Part shown: piece after piece, positions 50,865 to 59,215 of the stretch | Layout: every line of letters begins with the position of its first letter | Position numbering within the stretch: the stretch's first letter is position 1 | Assembly: GCA_018240405.1 (NCBI GenBank) | Contig: JAFEFW010000627.1 | Location: 1 to 64,000 of the forward strand | Source: Pseudomonadota bacterium | GTDB lineage: Bacteria; Pseudomonadota; Alphaproteobacteria; Acetobacterales; Acetobacteraceae | DNA: 64,000 nt | Direction of reading: 5' to 3' | Position numbers and translations under genes: made by a program | The notes under the pieces: model-generated | The model's database searches: none | Seen by the model: only the letters and a program-made list of their open reading frames with translations | What the model was told of the DNA's origin: nothing

Positions 50865-50915
50865 ATGTCGCACAAAGTACAAACAGCTGCAAGCTGATGT
50901 CGCCTTCTGCGACAT
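50865..50915. promoter_or_regulatory. Operator-like palindrome in the divergent effector promoter region
   Basis: ATGTCGC (50897-50903) and GCGACAT (50909-50915) form a perfect inverted repeat with a 5-bp spacer. A third copy of ATGTCGC sits at 50865-50871, exactly 32 bp (about three helical turns) upstream. The region separates the phosphatase-chaperone operon (minus) from the kinase-chaperone genes (plus) and is AT-richer than its surroundings, so a regulator controlling one or both directions could bind here. Confidence 0.4.
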
Positions 50916-50980
50916 TTCCGCAATATCCACTTGCGGAACCTTGCAGGCGCGTGCTGGACTGCCGCGGCATCGGATTTCTC

Positions 50981-51426
50981 ATGAGCGATCCAGTCACCCT
51001 CGGCGCATCGATGCGCTGCCTCGCCCTGCTGGGGAGCGCGATAGGGCGGTGCTTGAACGTGCTCCTGGTCAAAGGGCCACTCTGCTTGCGGATAGGGACG
51101 CACTCACGGCTGAACCGAACAATGACGCTTTTGCGGCGGCCTAGTCGTCGCCCGTCGCGGACTCAGCCCTGGCCGGCGGCCTGCGGGATCGCAGGGCGGT
51201 CCAGCGTGACAACTTGTCGCGGCGCAAAATCAGTCGCACGAGCCTGGCCACTGTGACGGAAAGTGGCGCCATCACGACCGGCCTCCGCCGGCCCCTCCGG
51301 TCCGATGATCTTCTCGCGCTGCGTGATGCGCTGACGTTGCCGGGTGCCCACGCGGCCACCTCGCCTGAGTTGATTGGCAAGAAGCCAGCCATGATCCGCT
51401 CGCCGCAGACCTGGATCAGCGGCTGA
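50981..51426 (+). pseudogene. Degenerate CesT-type chaperone gene upstream of kinase 1
   Basis: Translation aligns without gaps to the intact chaperone at 53309-53755. RAVLERAPGQRATLLADRD lines up with EAVVERAPGQWAVRLADGG. SPVADSALAGGLRD lines up with LPVAAPALAERLRV. The last seven residues, PQTWISG, are identical. An in-frame TAG (51142-51144) interrupts it, and the likely N-terminus (ATG 50981, MSDPVTLGASMRCLALLG) is in another frame, so a frameshift lies near 51035. It ends 16 bp before kinase 1, as the intact copy ends 18 bp before kinase 2. The two modules clearly arose by duplication. Confidence 0.75.
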
Positions 51427-51442
51427 GGGGGCGGAGCAGACG

Positions 51443-52975
51443 ATGTCCGACCGAATCCCAACGCTTCGCCTCGATCGGAATACCACTGCGCAGGAGCTTG
51501 CGGCCTTCCTGGATAAGGACGCCGAAGACGGCGCCATCCGCAAGCTACGCGCCGAAAAGAACGCCGACGGCTCTGTCACCCTGTTCACCACCAACCGGTC
51601 CACGGGTTGGTGGGGCCAACTGACCGGTCTGTCGCGGCAGCGTGAGACCGCACGGGCGGCGCTGGACGTTTGGTTCCGTTTCAAGTTCGGGCCGGAGTTG
51701 TCGCGGGACGCCAGGCAGGTGCTCCGCCACAGCCTCGGCCGCAGCGAGGTGGAGACCCTGAACGTTCGCTCGCTCGTCAGCCGGGCCAGCGAACTTGAGC
51801 AGCAGCCCGAGGACCCTCCGCCGGAGGAACCCAAACTGCCGGTTCCGCAGAGAACCTGGAACAAGGGTGACGGTAGACTGGACGCCGGCGGTTCGGTGCA
51901 AGGCATCGACGGCGAGCGTGGCGAAGTAATATTTGACATCAGGCGTGAGCTTGGGACGGGCAGTTTCGGGACGGTGTATGAGGCGAACAACCGGCACGAT
52001 GATAGCGAGAAGGTTGCCATCAAGGTCCCCGGCAAAAGGACCGATGCCCGTGCGATCGAACTTGAATACCGCGCCCATGAGCGCGCATTAGGCAACGGCG
52101 AGGACAGTAGTCACATCGTTGGTCTGAAGGGCGCCATCATCGCGCCGGACGGCACGTTCCAGGGCATTGTCCTCGAGCACATGTCCGGTGGTAACGTTGA
52201 CCGGCTTCTGACAAGACTGGCGGCAGCCGAGTTGCGCGGGTCGATTTCGCATGAACAGGCCCAGCTGGTTCGCTGCACGATTGCCAAAGACATGGCGACC
52301 GGGCTGGCGCAGTTGCACGAGAACCGCAGCATGGTGCACTACGACATCAAGCCAGAAAACTTCCTGATCAGCGGCTCGGGCGTGGTGAAGCTGGCAGATT
52401 TCGGCCTTACGCGCCCTGAGGCGGAGCTGCATGGCGAAGCGCTGGAAACCAGCACGACGCTGGCCTTCAAGTCACCCGAGCTGCACGACGCGCCGTCCCA
52501 GCGCTTTAATCTTCGGCGTGAGGTTGAGCGGTTGGAGTCACGGTCCGAACAGCGTGGCCTCACGAAGGAGGCACTGTCGGACCTGGCCCGGTCACGGCGG
52601 CTGCGGCAGGAGATGGATACGATTGCGGTGGACCGCAGCAGCGATGTGTTTTCGCTTGGCCTCAGCTTTGCGAAGGTATTTGCGGGTACGCAATTGGCCG
52701 GCCACCGTGGGGCAGTCACCGGCGCCATTGAGGCCCTCGGTGGGGAAAGCGCAGCACGCCGCAACGATGTGCTTCACGGGTTGCGTATCGACAGCGACCG
52801 CCAGGACCATCAACTGATCCGGGCGATGCTCGCCGGCAATCCTACTGACAGGCCGACTGCCGACGAGATTCGGAACACGGCGTTATTTGAAGACCCGCAA
52901 ATCGGATCGGACGCGATACGTCAGTTGATGTTCGATATCGCTAAAGGCAAGCATGAGCCAGGTCCCGGCCGATGA
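51443..52975 (+). CDS. Eukaryotic-type Ser/Thr protein kinase, predicted T3SS effector 1
   Basis: The 510-aa soluble protein has an N-terminal domain of about 125 residues (LRAEKNADGSVTLFTTNRST, GWWGQLTGLSRQRETARAAL), shared with kinase 2 and unknown to me elsewhere. A Pro-rich linker leads to a protein kinase domain. That has the glycine loop ELGTGSFGTVYEA, VAIK (Lys194), an alpha-C Glu in IELEYRAHERAL, catalytic HYD (Asp301) in HYDIKPENFLI and DFG (Asp319). An SPEL in place of APE follows. All catalytic residues are present, with HRD changed to HYD. Location in the T3SS island behind a chaperone gene makes it a candidate effector acting on host proteins. The upstream chaperone copy is broken. 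Confidence 0.82.
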   Translation: MSDRIPTLRLDRNTTAQELAAFLDKDAEDGAIRKLRAEKNADGSVTLFTTNRSTGWWGQLTGLSRQRETARAALDVWFRFKFGPELSRDARQVLRHSLGRSEVETLNVRSLVSRASELEQQPEDPPPEEPKLPVPQRTWNKGDGRLDAGGSVQGIDGERGEVIFDIRRELGTGSFGTVYEANNRHDDSEKVAIKVPGKRTDARAIELEYRAHERALGNGEDSSHIVGLKGAIIAPDGTFQGIVLEHMSGGNVDRLLTRLAAAELRGSISHEQAQLVRCTIAKDMATGLAQLHENRSMVHYDIKPENFLISGSGVVKLADFGLTRPEAELHGEALETSTTLAFKSPELHDAPSQRFNLRREVERLESRSEQRGLTKEALSDLARSRRLRQEMDTIAVDRSSDVFSLGLSFAKVFAGTQLAGHRGAVTGAIEALGGESAARRNDVLHGLRIDSDRQDHQLIRAMLAGNPTDRPTADEIRNTALFEDPQIGSDAIRQLMFDIAKGKHEPGPGR

Positions 52976-53308
52976 TGAGGGACACATGGCACGTACTGGG
53001 ATGGATCTGCAGGTTGCGGCCCAACGCCGTAGCCGAGGGAACGTCGTGGCACCGGCACCGCCAGGTGCTCGGGTTGGCGACAATGCGCGATCCAGGCGCC
53101 GCTTGGGCGTCCGCTCTCCTGCGGCCGCAGCGCATCAGGTTGACAGCGACCTCGACATTACCATCGCATTCGGGACCCGGCCTGCACGGCCGGTGCCGGG
53201 TCGCTGGATCCGTTGGACGCGCTCGCGTTCGCGCGTCCGCCGTTCGTAATCCGCGGCCGACGCGACCTGCCCGGCTCCTCAGTCTTCCGCCACGCAATGA
53301 AGGCATCC
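52976..53308. other. Gap between kinase 1 and the next chaperone gene
   Basis: About 330 bp with no gene I can support. Open frames here have the composition of GC-rich noncoding shadows. A promoter for the second kinase module may lie here, but none is recognisable. Confidence 0.4.
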
Positions 53309-53755
53309 ATGACCGACTCCGAAGCGACTAGTGCGCTGATGCAGAACCTTGGCCCGGCGACAGAAGGCGTCGAGGCAGTGGTTGAGCGTGCGCCCGGCCA
53401 GTGGGCCGTCCGGCTCGCCGATGGTGGGGAACTGACCGTCGAACTGGACCCCGAAGCCGGCGCGCTGGCATTGATGCTGCCGGTCGCGGCGCCAGCCCTG
53501 GCAGAACGCTTGCGGGTTTACGAGGCAGCCCTGCTCTACAACAGCCTGTGGCGGGAAACCGGCGGCACGCGGCTGGCCATGGCCGGGGAGAACGGCACCA
53601 TCACCGTCGGCCTCGAACTGCCGGCCGCCGCGCTCGACCTGTCCGTGCTGCAGGACGCACTCAAGCTGCTGGCGGCGCGCGCGGACACCTGGCGTGAAGT
53701 CATCGGCGACGCTCCGGCCGTGGAAGGCCCGCCGCAGACCTGGATCAGCGGCTGA
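53309..53755 (+). CDS. CesT-type chaperone for kinase effector 2
   Basis: The 148-aa protein starts at ATG 53309 (AAGG 5 nt upstream; ATG 53297 is an alternative). It has the class I chaperone layout: SALMQNLGPATEGVEAVVER, APGQWAVRLADGGELTVELD, ALLYNSLWRETGGTRLAMAG, NGTITVGLELPAAALDLSVL and ALKLLAARADTWREVI. It is 18 bp from kinase 2 and should present that effector to the secretion ATPase. It is homologous to the broken copy at 50981-51426 and, more distantly, to the chaperone at 55275. Confidence 0.82.
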   Translation: MTDSEATSALMQNLGPATEGVEAVVERAPGQWAVRLADGGELTVELDPEAGALALMLPVAAPALAERLRVYEAALLYNSLWRETGGTRLAMAGENGTITVGLELPAAALDLSVLQDALKLLAARADTWREVIGDAPAVEGPPQTWISG

Positions 53756-53773
53756 TCGGCGGAGGAGCCAACA

Positions 53774-55291
53774 ATGCCGAACAATATTTCAGGGCTCCGC
53801 CTCGATGCGAGCACCACCGCGGCAGAACTTGCCGCGTTCCTGGATCAGGACGTCGAGAAGCACGGTGGCATCGAGAAACAGAACGCCAACAGGCACGGCG
53901 GCATCCAGAAGCTGCGCGCCGAGAAGAACGCAGACGGTTCGGTTACCCTGTTCAAGACCGATCGGGCCACCGGCTGGTGGGGCCAACTGACCGGATTGTC
54001 GCGGCAGCGTGAAACCGCCCGCGCTGCACTCGACATGTGGTTCCGTCTCAAGTTCGGGCCGGAGCTGTCGCCTGATGCCAAACAGGTGCTCGACAGGAGC
54101 CTCGGGCGTCGTGAGATAGAGACCCTGAATGTGCGCCTGCTCGCGTCCAGGGCGGAAGAGCTTGAGGGGCCACCACCGTATCAGCCCACCCTGCCGCGCA
54201 AAGGGACGATGACCAAGGAGGCAGTCACCCTCGGTGACACCCGGTATGAGATCCGGGGCGACCTTGGCCGCGGCATGCTGGGGTTTGTGCGCGAAGCTGA
54301 GAGCGAAACCGGCGAAAAGGTCGCGATCAAGGTGCTGGCGCACTCCGCGCCGGCATACCAGCTGCTCTTCGAACATGAGTTCCGCGCCCACGAGCGGATC
54401 ATGAGTGACGGTGTCGAACGGAGCCACATTGTCGGTCTGAAGGGCGCCATCAGCGACGAGAACGGCAAGATGTGCGGCATGGTCCTCGAGCACATGCCCG
54501 GCGGTGACGCCGATAAGATGCTGCAGCGGCTACGCGACGCCGAACAGGGGGGGCGGATATCGCCCGAACAGGCCAGGCTGGTCCGGCTGACGGCCGCCAG
54601 GGACATGGCGACCGGTCTGGCACAACTTCATGAAGGCCGGGGCCTGATGCATTACGACGTCAAGCCCTCGAACTTCCTGATCAGCGGCGACGGCGTGGTG
54701 AAGGTCGCGGACTTTGGCACGGTGCGGCCCGAAGCGGACATGCATGGCAAGACGCTGCAGGACGCCGGCGGGACAGATATCTTCATGTCGCCGGAGGCAC
54801 TGCGGGCGCCGAGACAGGCTGACGCCCTCGCAATACAGGTTAGCCGGGTGAGAGCACGGGCCGAACTGCAGGGCCTGACCAAGGATGCGCTGGCAATCAT
54901 GGCGCAATCCCAGAGGCTGCAGCGCGACCTTGATGCGATTGTTGTGAATTCAAAAGCAGATATATTCTCGCTCGCCTTGAGCTTCGTGAACGCCTTTGAG
55001 GGGAAGCACCTGGACGAATACGATTTCCGCGGACAGATCCAGGCTCTGGGCAGCGACGCTCCGGACCGCGACACCGTACTGACCGAACTGGGTATCACCA
55101 GCGACAGCCCGGAGCACACGCTGATCCGTCAAATGCTTGCCAGCAATCCGGAGGAGCGGCCGACGGCGCGGGAAATCATGGACTCGTCGCTGTTCGACCA
55201 TCCAGAGATCGGATCCCCGGAGATACGTGATCTGATGCTGAAGATCGCGCAGGACCGGTTGGGCGATACGCAGGATGGCAGGCAGCAATAA
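53774..55291 (+). CDS. Eukaryotic-type Ser/Thr protein kinase, predicted T3SS effector 2
   Basis: The 505-aa paralogue of kinase 1 has the same N-terminal domain (LRAEKNADGSVTLFKTDRAT, GWWGQLTGLSRQRETARAAL) and a kinase domain. The latter has loop DLGRGMLGFVREAE, VAIK (Lys186), HYD (Asp295) in HYDVKPSNFLI, DFG (Asp313) and MSPEAL. Catalytic residues are complete. Near residue 30-50 a short tandem duplication (HGGIEKQNANRHGGIQK) is absent from kinase 1. It is flanked by chaperone genes on both sides; the downstream one overlaps its last 17 bp. Host target unknown. Confidence 0.82.
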   Translation: MPNNISGLRLDASTTAAELAAFLDQDVEKHGGIEKQNANRHGGIQKLRAEKNADGSVTLFKTDRATGWWGQLTGLSRQRETARAALDMWFRLKFGPELSPDAKQVLDRSLGRREIETLNVRLLASRAEELEGPPPYQPTLPRKGTMTKEAVTLGDTRYEIRGDLGRGMLGFVREAESETGEKVAIKVLAHSAPAYQLLFEHEFRAHERIMSDGVERSHIVGLKGAISDENGKMCGMVLEHMPGGDADKMLQRLRDAEQGGRISPEQARLVRLTAARDMATGLAQLHEGRGLMHYDVKPSNFLISGDGVVKVADFGTVRPEADMHGKTLQDAGGTDIFMSPEALRAPRQADALAIQVSRVRARAELQGLTKDALAIMAQSQRLQRDLDAIVVNSKADIFSLALSFVNAFEGKHLDEYDFRGQIQALGSDAPDRDTVLTELGITSDSPEHTLIRQMLASNPEERPTAREIMDSSLFDHPEIGSPEIRDLMLKIAQDRLGDTQDGRQQ

Positions 55292-55739
55292 CATGGGTAC
55301 GTCGGAAATGGACCGTCTGATCGCAGAACTCGGCCCCTCCTGGAGCGACGTACACGCCGTTGTCGAAGCGCGGCCGGGCGCCTGGGCAGTGCAATTTGCT
55401 GACGGGCGGACCGTGGGCATCGAACATGAGCCCGAGGCTGCGCGCGTTGTCATCTCGGCCGGGCTTGGGCAGGTGCCCGAGGAGCATCGCCTGACCATCT
55501 ATGCCGCGATGCTGAACTTCAACGCGCTGGGCAGCGAAGTGGGCGGCGCCCGGCTCTCATTGGTCGGCATCGCGCGCGAGGCGGAATTGAGCGCAGTGAT
55601 GGCGGATACCGACCTGACCCTGGTGGGACTGCGCGCGGCACTCGGCTTCATCGCTGACAGCGCACGGGCGTGGACGAACATGATGCGCGACCCCGGTGCC
55701 GCGGGCCTGCCCCCACCACCCGGCGGGCTGCGCGTCTGA
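55275..55739 (+). CDS. CesT-type chaperone downstream of kinase 2
   Basis: The 154-aa protein has a class I chaperone fold by pattern: DRLIAELGPSWSDVHAVVEA, RPGAWAVQFADGRTVGIEHE, LTIYAAMLNFNALGSEVGGA, RLSLVGIAREAELSAVMADT and LRAALGFIADSARAWTNMMR. The RPGxWAVxxADG segment shows it is related to the chaperone at 53309. ATG 55275 overlaps the kinase stop by 17 bp; ATG 55293, just after it, is an alternative. Its cargo could be kinase 1, whose own chaperone is broken, or an effector encoded elsewhere. Confidence 0.78.
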   Translation: MAGSNNMGTSEMDRLIAELGPSWSDVHAVVEARPGAWAVQFADGRTVGIEHEPEAARVVISAGLGQVPEEHRLTIYAAMLNFNALGSEVGGARLSLVGIAREAELSAVMADTDLTLVGLRAALGFIADSARAWTNMMRDPGAAGLPPPPGGLRV

Positions 55740-55809
55740 CCAGGCGGTCAGGGCCGTGCACACGGCTTGGATGGCAAACCGTTCGGTTATGACATAATAT
55801 TGCTTAATC

Positions 55810-56622
55810 ATGTTAACAGCGTCCGCGCTGCCGTTCGATCTGGCCGAACTCCGCACACTGGCGGTGCTGGCTGCGATCGGGCTGGCACGCACCACCGGCC
55901 TGATGCTGATTACGCCCTTCCTTGGGAAGGGCGCACTGACAGGCATTGCGCGAAATGGCGTTATCATCGCCCTGTCGCTGCCGCTGCTGCGTCTGGGATA
56001 CGACACGCGGCCGGCAGACTTCGACCCCGCCAACCTGTTCCTCACGATCGGCCTCAGCGTGAAGGAGTTGATGATTGGTGTGCTGCTGGGAATGCCGATT
56101 GCCATTACCTCCTGGGGGCTGGAAGCCGCCGGCTTCTTCATTGACAACCAGCGCGGCTCGACCATGGCGAGTTCGCTCAATCCCGCCACAGGCAACCAGA
56201 CCTCGCCGGTCGGCATTCTGCTGGGACAGGCCTACACCACCTGGCTGTTCGTCACCGGCGGCTTCCTGTCGTTGCTGCAGGCGCTCTATTGGTCGGCGAA
56301 AGTGTGGCCCCTGTGGGCGTTCACGCCGGCCGTGGGGCCGGGCTTCGACCAGGCGGTCCTGGGCATGCTGGACGCCGTCATGCGCCTTGCCGTGGTGGTC
56401 GCTGGCCCGGCGATTATCGCCATGTTTCTGACCGAGTTCGGCCTGGCGCTGACCAGCCGCTTCGCGCCGCAGTTGCAGGTCTTCTTCATGGCCATGCCAT
56501 TGAAAAGCGCCGTGGGACTGCTGGTCCTCCTGCTGTCGATGGGGCTGCTTCTGGACCAGGCTGGCGGCCATCTGCCCTCACCGGAGGCGATCTTGCGCGG
56601 CCTGTCGGACCTGCTGCGATGA
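55810..56622 (+). CDS. sctT: T3SS export apparatus protein SctT
   Basis: The 270-aa membrane protein matches FliR/SctT: IGLARTTGLMLITPFLGKGA, FLTIGLSVKELMIGVLLGMP, EAAGFFIDNQRGSTMASSLN, PATGNQTSPVGILLGQAYTT and the C-terminal AMPLKSAVGLLVLLLSMGLL. It sits with SctR and SctS in the export gate. About 70 AT-richer bp precede it (GACATAATATTGC near 55792 could include a -10), so the T-U-W arm may have its own promoter. ATGA overlap with sctU. Confidence 0.95.
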   Translation: MLTASALPFDLAELRTLAVLAAIGLARTTGLMLITPFLGKGALTGIARNGVIIALSLPLLRLGYDTRPADFDPANLFLTIGLSVKELMIGVLLGMPIAITSWGLEAAGFFIDNQRGSTMASSLNPATGNQTSPVGILLGQAYTTWLFVTGGFLSLLQALYWSAKVWPLWAFTPAVGPGFDQAVLGMLDAVMRLAVVVAGPAIIAMFLTEFGLALTSRFAPQLQVFFMAMPLKSAVGLLVLLLSMGLLLDQAGGHLPSPEAILRGLSDLLR

Positions 56623-57662
56623 GCGGCGAGAAGACAGAGCCACCGACCCAGAAACGACTGCGCGACGCGCGCAAGCGCGGGGAGGTCGCGTCCAGCAAGG
56701 AAGTCGTGTCGTCGGCGCTGATCCTGGCATTCCTGGGACTGTTTGCCGCCACGATGCCGCGCATGATCGACCAGTTTCAGGCAATGATGTCCATGCCGGT
56801 CGCATTGCTGAACGACGACTTCGCCACCGCTTCCGACAAGCTGCTGCGCGGCTACGCCACGGCGGCGGGACAAGTACTGACGCCATTCCTGCTGATCGCT
56901 ATGGTTGTGCCGGTCGTTGGCTTTACCTTCCAATTCGGCCTGCTGCTGTCGGCCGAGGGCGCAAAACCGTCGCTCAACAAGCTCAATCCGGCAAGTTACA
57001 TCAAGAAGACATTCGGACTGCAGAACCTGGTCGAGTTCCTCAAGTCGATCCTGAAAATCGTCATCCTGAGTGTGATCATCCTGCTGATCCTGCGTGATGG
57101 GATGCAGGCGATCATCGACGCCCAGGCCTGCGGCGTCGACTGCCTGATCCAGGTGCTGGGCATGCTGCTGATGCAACTGACGATCTGGGTGGCCGGCCCG
57201 CTGATCGTCATCGGTGCCGCTGACTTTGCTTATCAGAAGTGGAGCTTCACAAATAAAAACAAGATGTCGAAGGATGAGGTCAAGCGCGAATTCAAGGAGA
57301 GCGAAGGCGACCCGATGATCAAGGGCCAGCGCAAGCAATTGCACCAGCAGATGATCATGGAAAGCCAGGTGGACCGTTCCCGCAAGGCATCGGTGCTAAT
57401 TACCAATCCGACGCACATCGCTGTCGCCGTGGTCTACCGTGAGGGCGAGACCCCACTGCCGGTCGTCACTGCCATGGGCACCGACCTGCTCGCGCGCCGC
57501 ATGGTCGAAGCCGCCACGCAGGCCGGCGTGCCGGTGATGCAGAATATTCCGCTGGCGCATGCCTTGCTTGAGGATGCGCAACTTGACGAATATATTCCGT
57601 CCGAACTGATCGAACCTTTTGTCGAGGTGCTGCGCGCGTTGCGCGAGCTGGCACCGGAGTAA
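56619..57662 (+). CDS. sctU: T3SS export switch protein SctU
   Basis: The 347-aa protein has four N-terminal membrane helices preceded by GEKTEPPTQKRLRDARKRGE, the FlhB/SctU signature, and a cytosolic autoprotease domain. Cleavage occurs within NPTH (Asn263-Pro264) in SVLITNPTHIAVAVVYREGE. The later VPVMQNIPLAHALLEDAQLD is also conserved. Autocleavage allows the switch from early to translocator substrates with SctP. The start ATG overlaps the sctT stop. Confidence 0.97.
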   Translation: MSGEKTEPPTQKRLRDARKRGEVASSKEVVSSALILAFLGLFAATMPRMIDQFQAMMSMPVALLNDDFATASDKLLRGYATAAGQVLTPFLLIAMVVPVVGFTFQFGLLLSAEGAKPSLNKLNPASYIKKTFGLQNLVEFLKSILKIVILSVIILLILRDGMQAIIDAQACGVDCLIQVLGMLLMQLTIWVAGPLIVIGAADFAYQKWSFTNKNKMSKDEVKREFKESEGDPMIKGQRKQLHQQMIMESQVDRSRKASVLITNPTHIAVAVVYREGETPLPVVTAMGTDLLARRMVEAATQAGVPVMQNIPLAHALLEDAQLDEYIPSELIEPFVEVLRALRELAPE

Positions 57663-57691
57663 CCACCCGGGCGGAAGGAGGAACGCCGCGC

Positions 57692-58825
57692 ATGTCTGAC
57701 CGGATCGACCGCCTCGCGGGCGCCGGCTTCCGCTCTCCGCTCGGCGAGTCTGCCGAGGGCCTGCAGCAAACCCGCGGCTCCTGGCAGGGTGAGTCGGTCG
57801 AGGTGGCGCCGCGCGACGCCACGTCCCTGCTTGCGGACGCCAAGGAAGAGCTCGCCATGGCGATGTCGGAGCAGATGGAAGTCAAAGACATCGAGGAGCG
57901 CCAGGTTGAGGATCCCGGCACCTACGGCGAGCGCGTGAACGAGATTGAAGGTGTCTGGGGCATGCTGCAGGAGCAGTTGCCCGATCTCGACCTGGATGCG
58001 CTGCGCGCGCTGCTGGTTGATTTCCTGGAACACGCCGACATGTCGGCTGACGAGATCCGGCGTCGGGTCGACGATCAGTTCAGCGACCCGTCTCACGCCT
58101 TTGCCGCGCTCGACACGATCGCCGGGCAGTTGCGCGTGGCTGGCCGTGACGATCTCGCCACCCGGGTTGCGGCGGAGCGAGACCGGCTGCAGCAAGAGCG
58201 AGGGGGCGACATCCGCGCCGGCTTGAATGTCACAGCCGCGGCGTTTGAAATGGCTGATGGTGATCGTCAGGCTGCTGCCCGGTTGCGGGACCTCTACCGC
58301 GCGACGGTGTTTGCGACACCGGGGCCGGCGGGGCTGTACCGCGGCATCCTCGACGAGTTCGGTGTTGAGGGCTTCGCCGACCGCCTTCGCTTCCTGACCA
58401 AGGCCGCGGGCGATGATCTCGCTGCCGAAGGACCATCAGTGGAGCCGGCGCGGCTGCAGCAACTGCTGGGCGATCTGTCGACACTCCGCGTCCTGGACAC
58501 CGTGCATGACCGCTGCAAGCTGGCGGTGACACGCCTGTCGCAGCAGGGCCAGGATGGTCTGACGCCGACCGGCATGCTCCAGGTGCTGCTGCCGCTGACG
58601 ACCGATCCGATGGTCGGTCCGAACAAGCTGCTGGCCGTGCCGGATGGCCTTGGCGTGCCGGCCGATCAGTTTGAAATTCGGGTCGGCGTCCTGCGTGAGT
58701 CTCGCGACATTCTGGCCATGGTTCCGGTCACCGTATATCGCGATGGCGACGTCCGCGCCGCAGTGTTGCGCGCGGCGCAGGAGGCCATGGATCTAACCAT
58801 CGAGCAGGAAGAGAACGCGGTATGA
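57692..58825 (+). CDS. sctW: T3SS gatekeeper SctW (YopN-TyeA/InvE/HrpJ class)
   Basis: The 377-aa protein has a hydrophilic secretion-competent N-terminus and helical X-bundles (SLLADAKEELAMAMSEQMEV, NEIEGVWGMLQEQLPDLDLD, LLVDFLEHADMSADEIRRRV). The C-terminal part resembles TyeA (LLPLTTDPMVGPNKLLAVPD, LRESRDILAMVPVTVYRDGD). The single-chain form, rather than separate YopN and TyeA, is typical of most families. It blocks effector export until host contact. GGAAGGAGG lies 10 nt before ATG 57692; its stop overlaps the next gene. Confidence 0.85.
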   Translation: MSDRIDRLAGAGFRSPLGESAEGLQQTRGSWQGESVEVAPRDATSLLADAKEELAMAMSEQMEVKDIEERQVEDPGTYGERVNEIEGVWGMLQEQLPDLDLDALRALLVDFLEHADMSADEIRRRVDDQFSDPSHAFAALDTIAGQLRVAGRDDLATRVAAERDRLQQERGGDIRAGLNVTAAAFEMADGDRQAAARLRDLYRATVFATPGPAGLYRGILDEFGVEGFADRLRFLTKAAGDDLAAEGPSVEPARLQQLLGDLSTLRVLDTVHDRCKLAVTRLSQQGQDGLTPTGMLQVLLPLTTDPMVGPNKLLAVPDGLGVPADQFEIRVGVLRESRDILAMVPVTVYRDGDVRAAVLRAAQEAMDLTIEQEENAV

Positions 58826-59187
58826 GTGCCGATGCCGCTATCCAGGACCTGTGCGCGGCGATCGGCGTTGCGCCCCGGGAGCTGCCGCTGGTCCTGCGTT
58901 TTGAACGTTCCGGCGACCTGCACATCGAACGTCGTGGCGATGCTATCGTGGTGTATCTCGCCCGCCACGTGCCACTCTATCGTCATGGCGTTGCAGCCGC
59001 GGCACTACAGGCAGTCCACCCCGACCGCCGGTTGCCCTACGTGGTCAAGGCGGCGTTCCACGGCGACGAGACACTGATCCTTCTCGCTCGCATGCGGGAG
59101 CAGGACGTTGACCTGCCGGCCCTGGACGCGATCACACGGCTGCTGACCCGGTTGGCCGACGAAGCCGAAACCGCGGGTGCCGCATGA
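58822..59187 (+). CDS. Small CesT-fold chaperone (SycN/YscB-like), likely for SctW
   Basis: The 121-aa protein shows the short class I chaperone pattern: IQDLCAAIGVAPRELPLVLR, SGDLHIERRGDAIVVYLARH, ALQAVHPDRRLPYVVKAAFH and ALDAITRLLTRLADEAE. SycN and YscB form a heterodimer that binds YopN; a gene of this size directly after sctW, overlapping it by 4 nt, fits that role. Only one such gene is seen here, so it may act as a homodimer. Confidence 0.72.
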   Translation: MSADAAIQDLCAAIGVAPRELPLVLRFERSGDLHIERRGDAIVVYLARHVPLYRHGVAAAALQAVHPDRRLPYVVKAAFHGDETLILLARMREQDVDLPALDAITRLLTRLADEAETAGAA

Positions 59188-59215
59188 CAAATCCATTTCG
59201 GATCGACTGAGCATT

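Noticed and set aside
52972..53331. Possible relic of a third chaperone after kinase 1, because MRDPGAA recurs in the chaperone at 55275
   Set aside because: Only seven residues agree and the surroundings do not align, so it is most likely chance.
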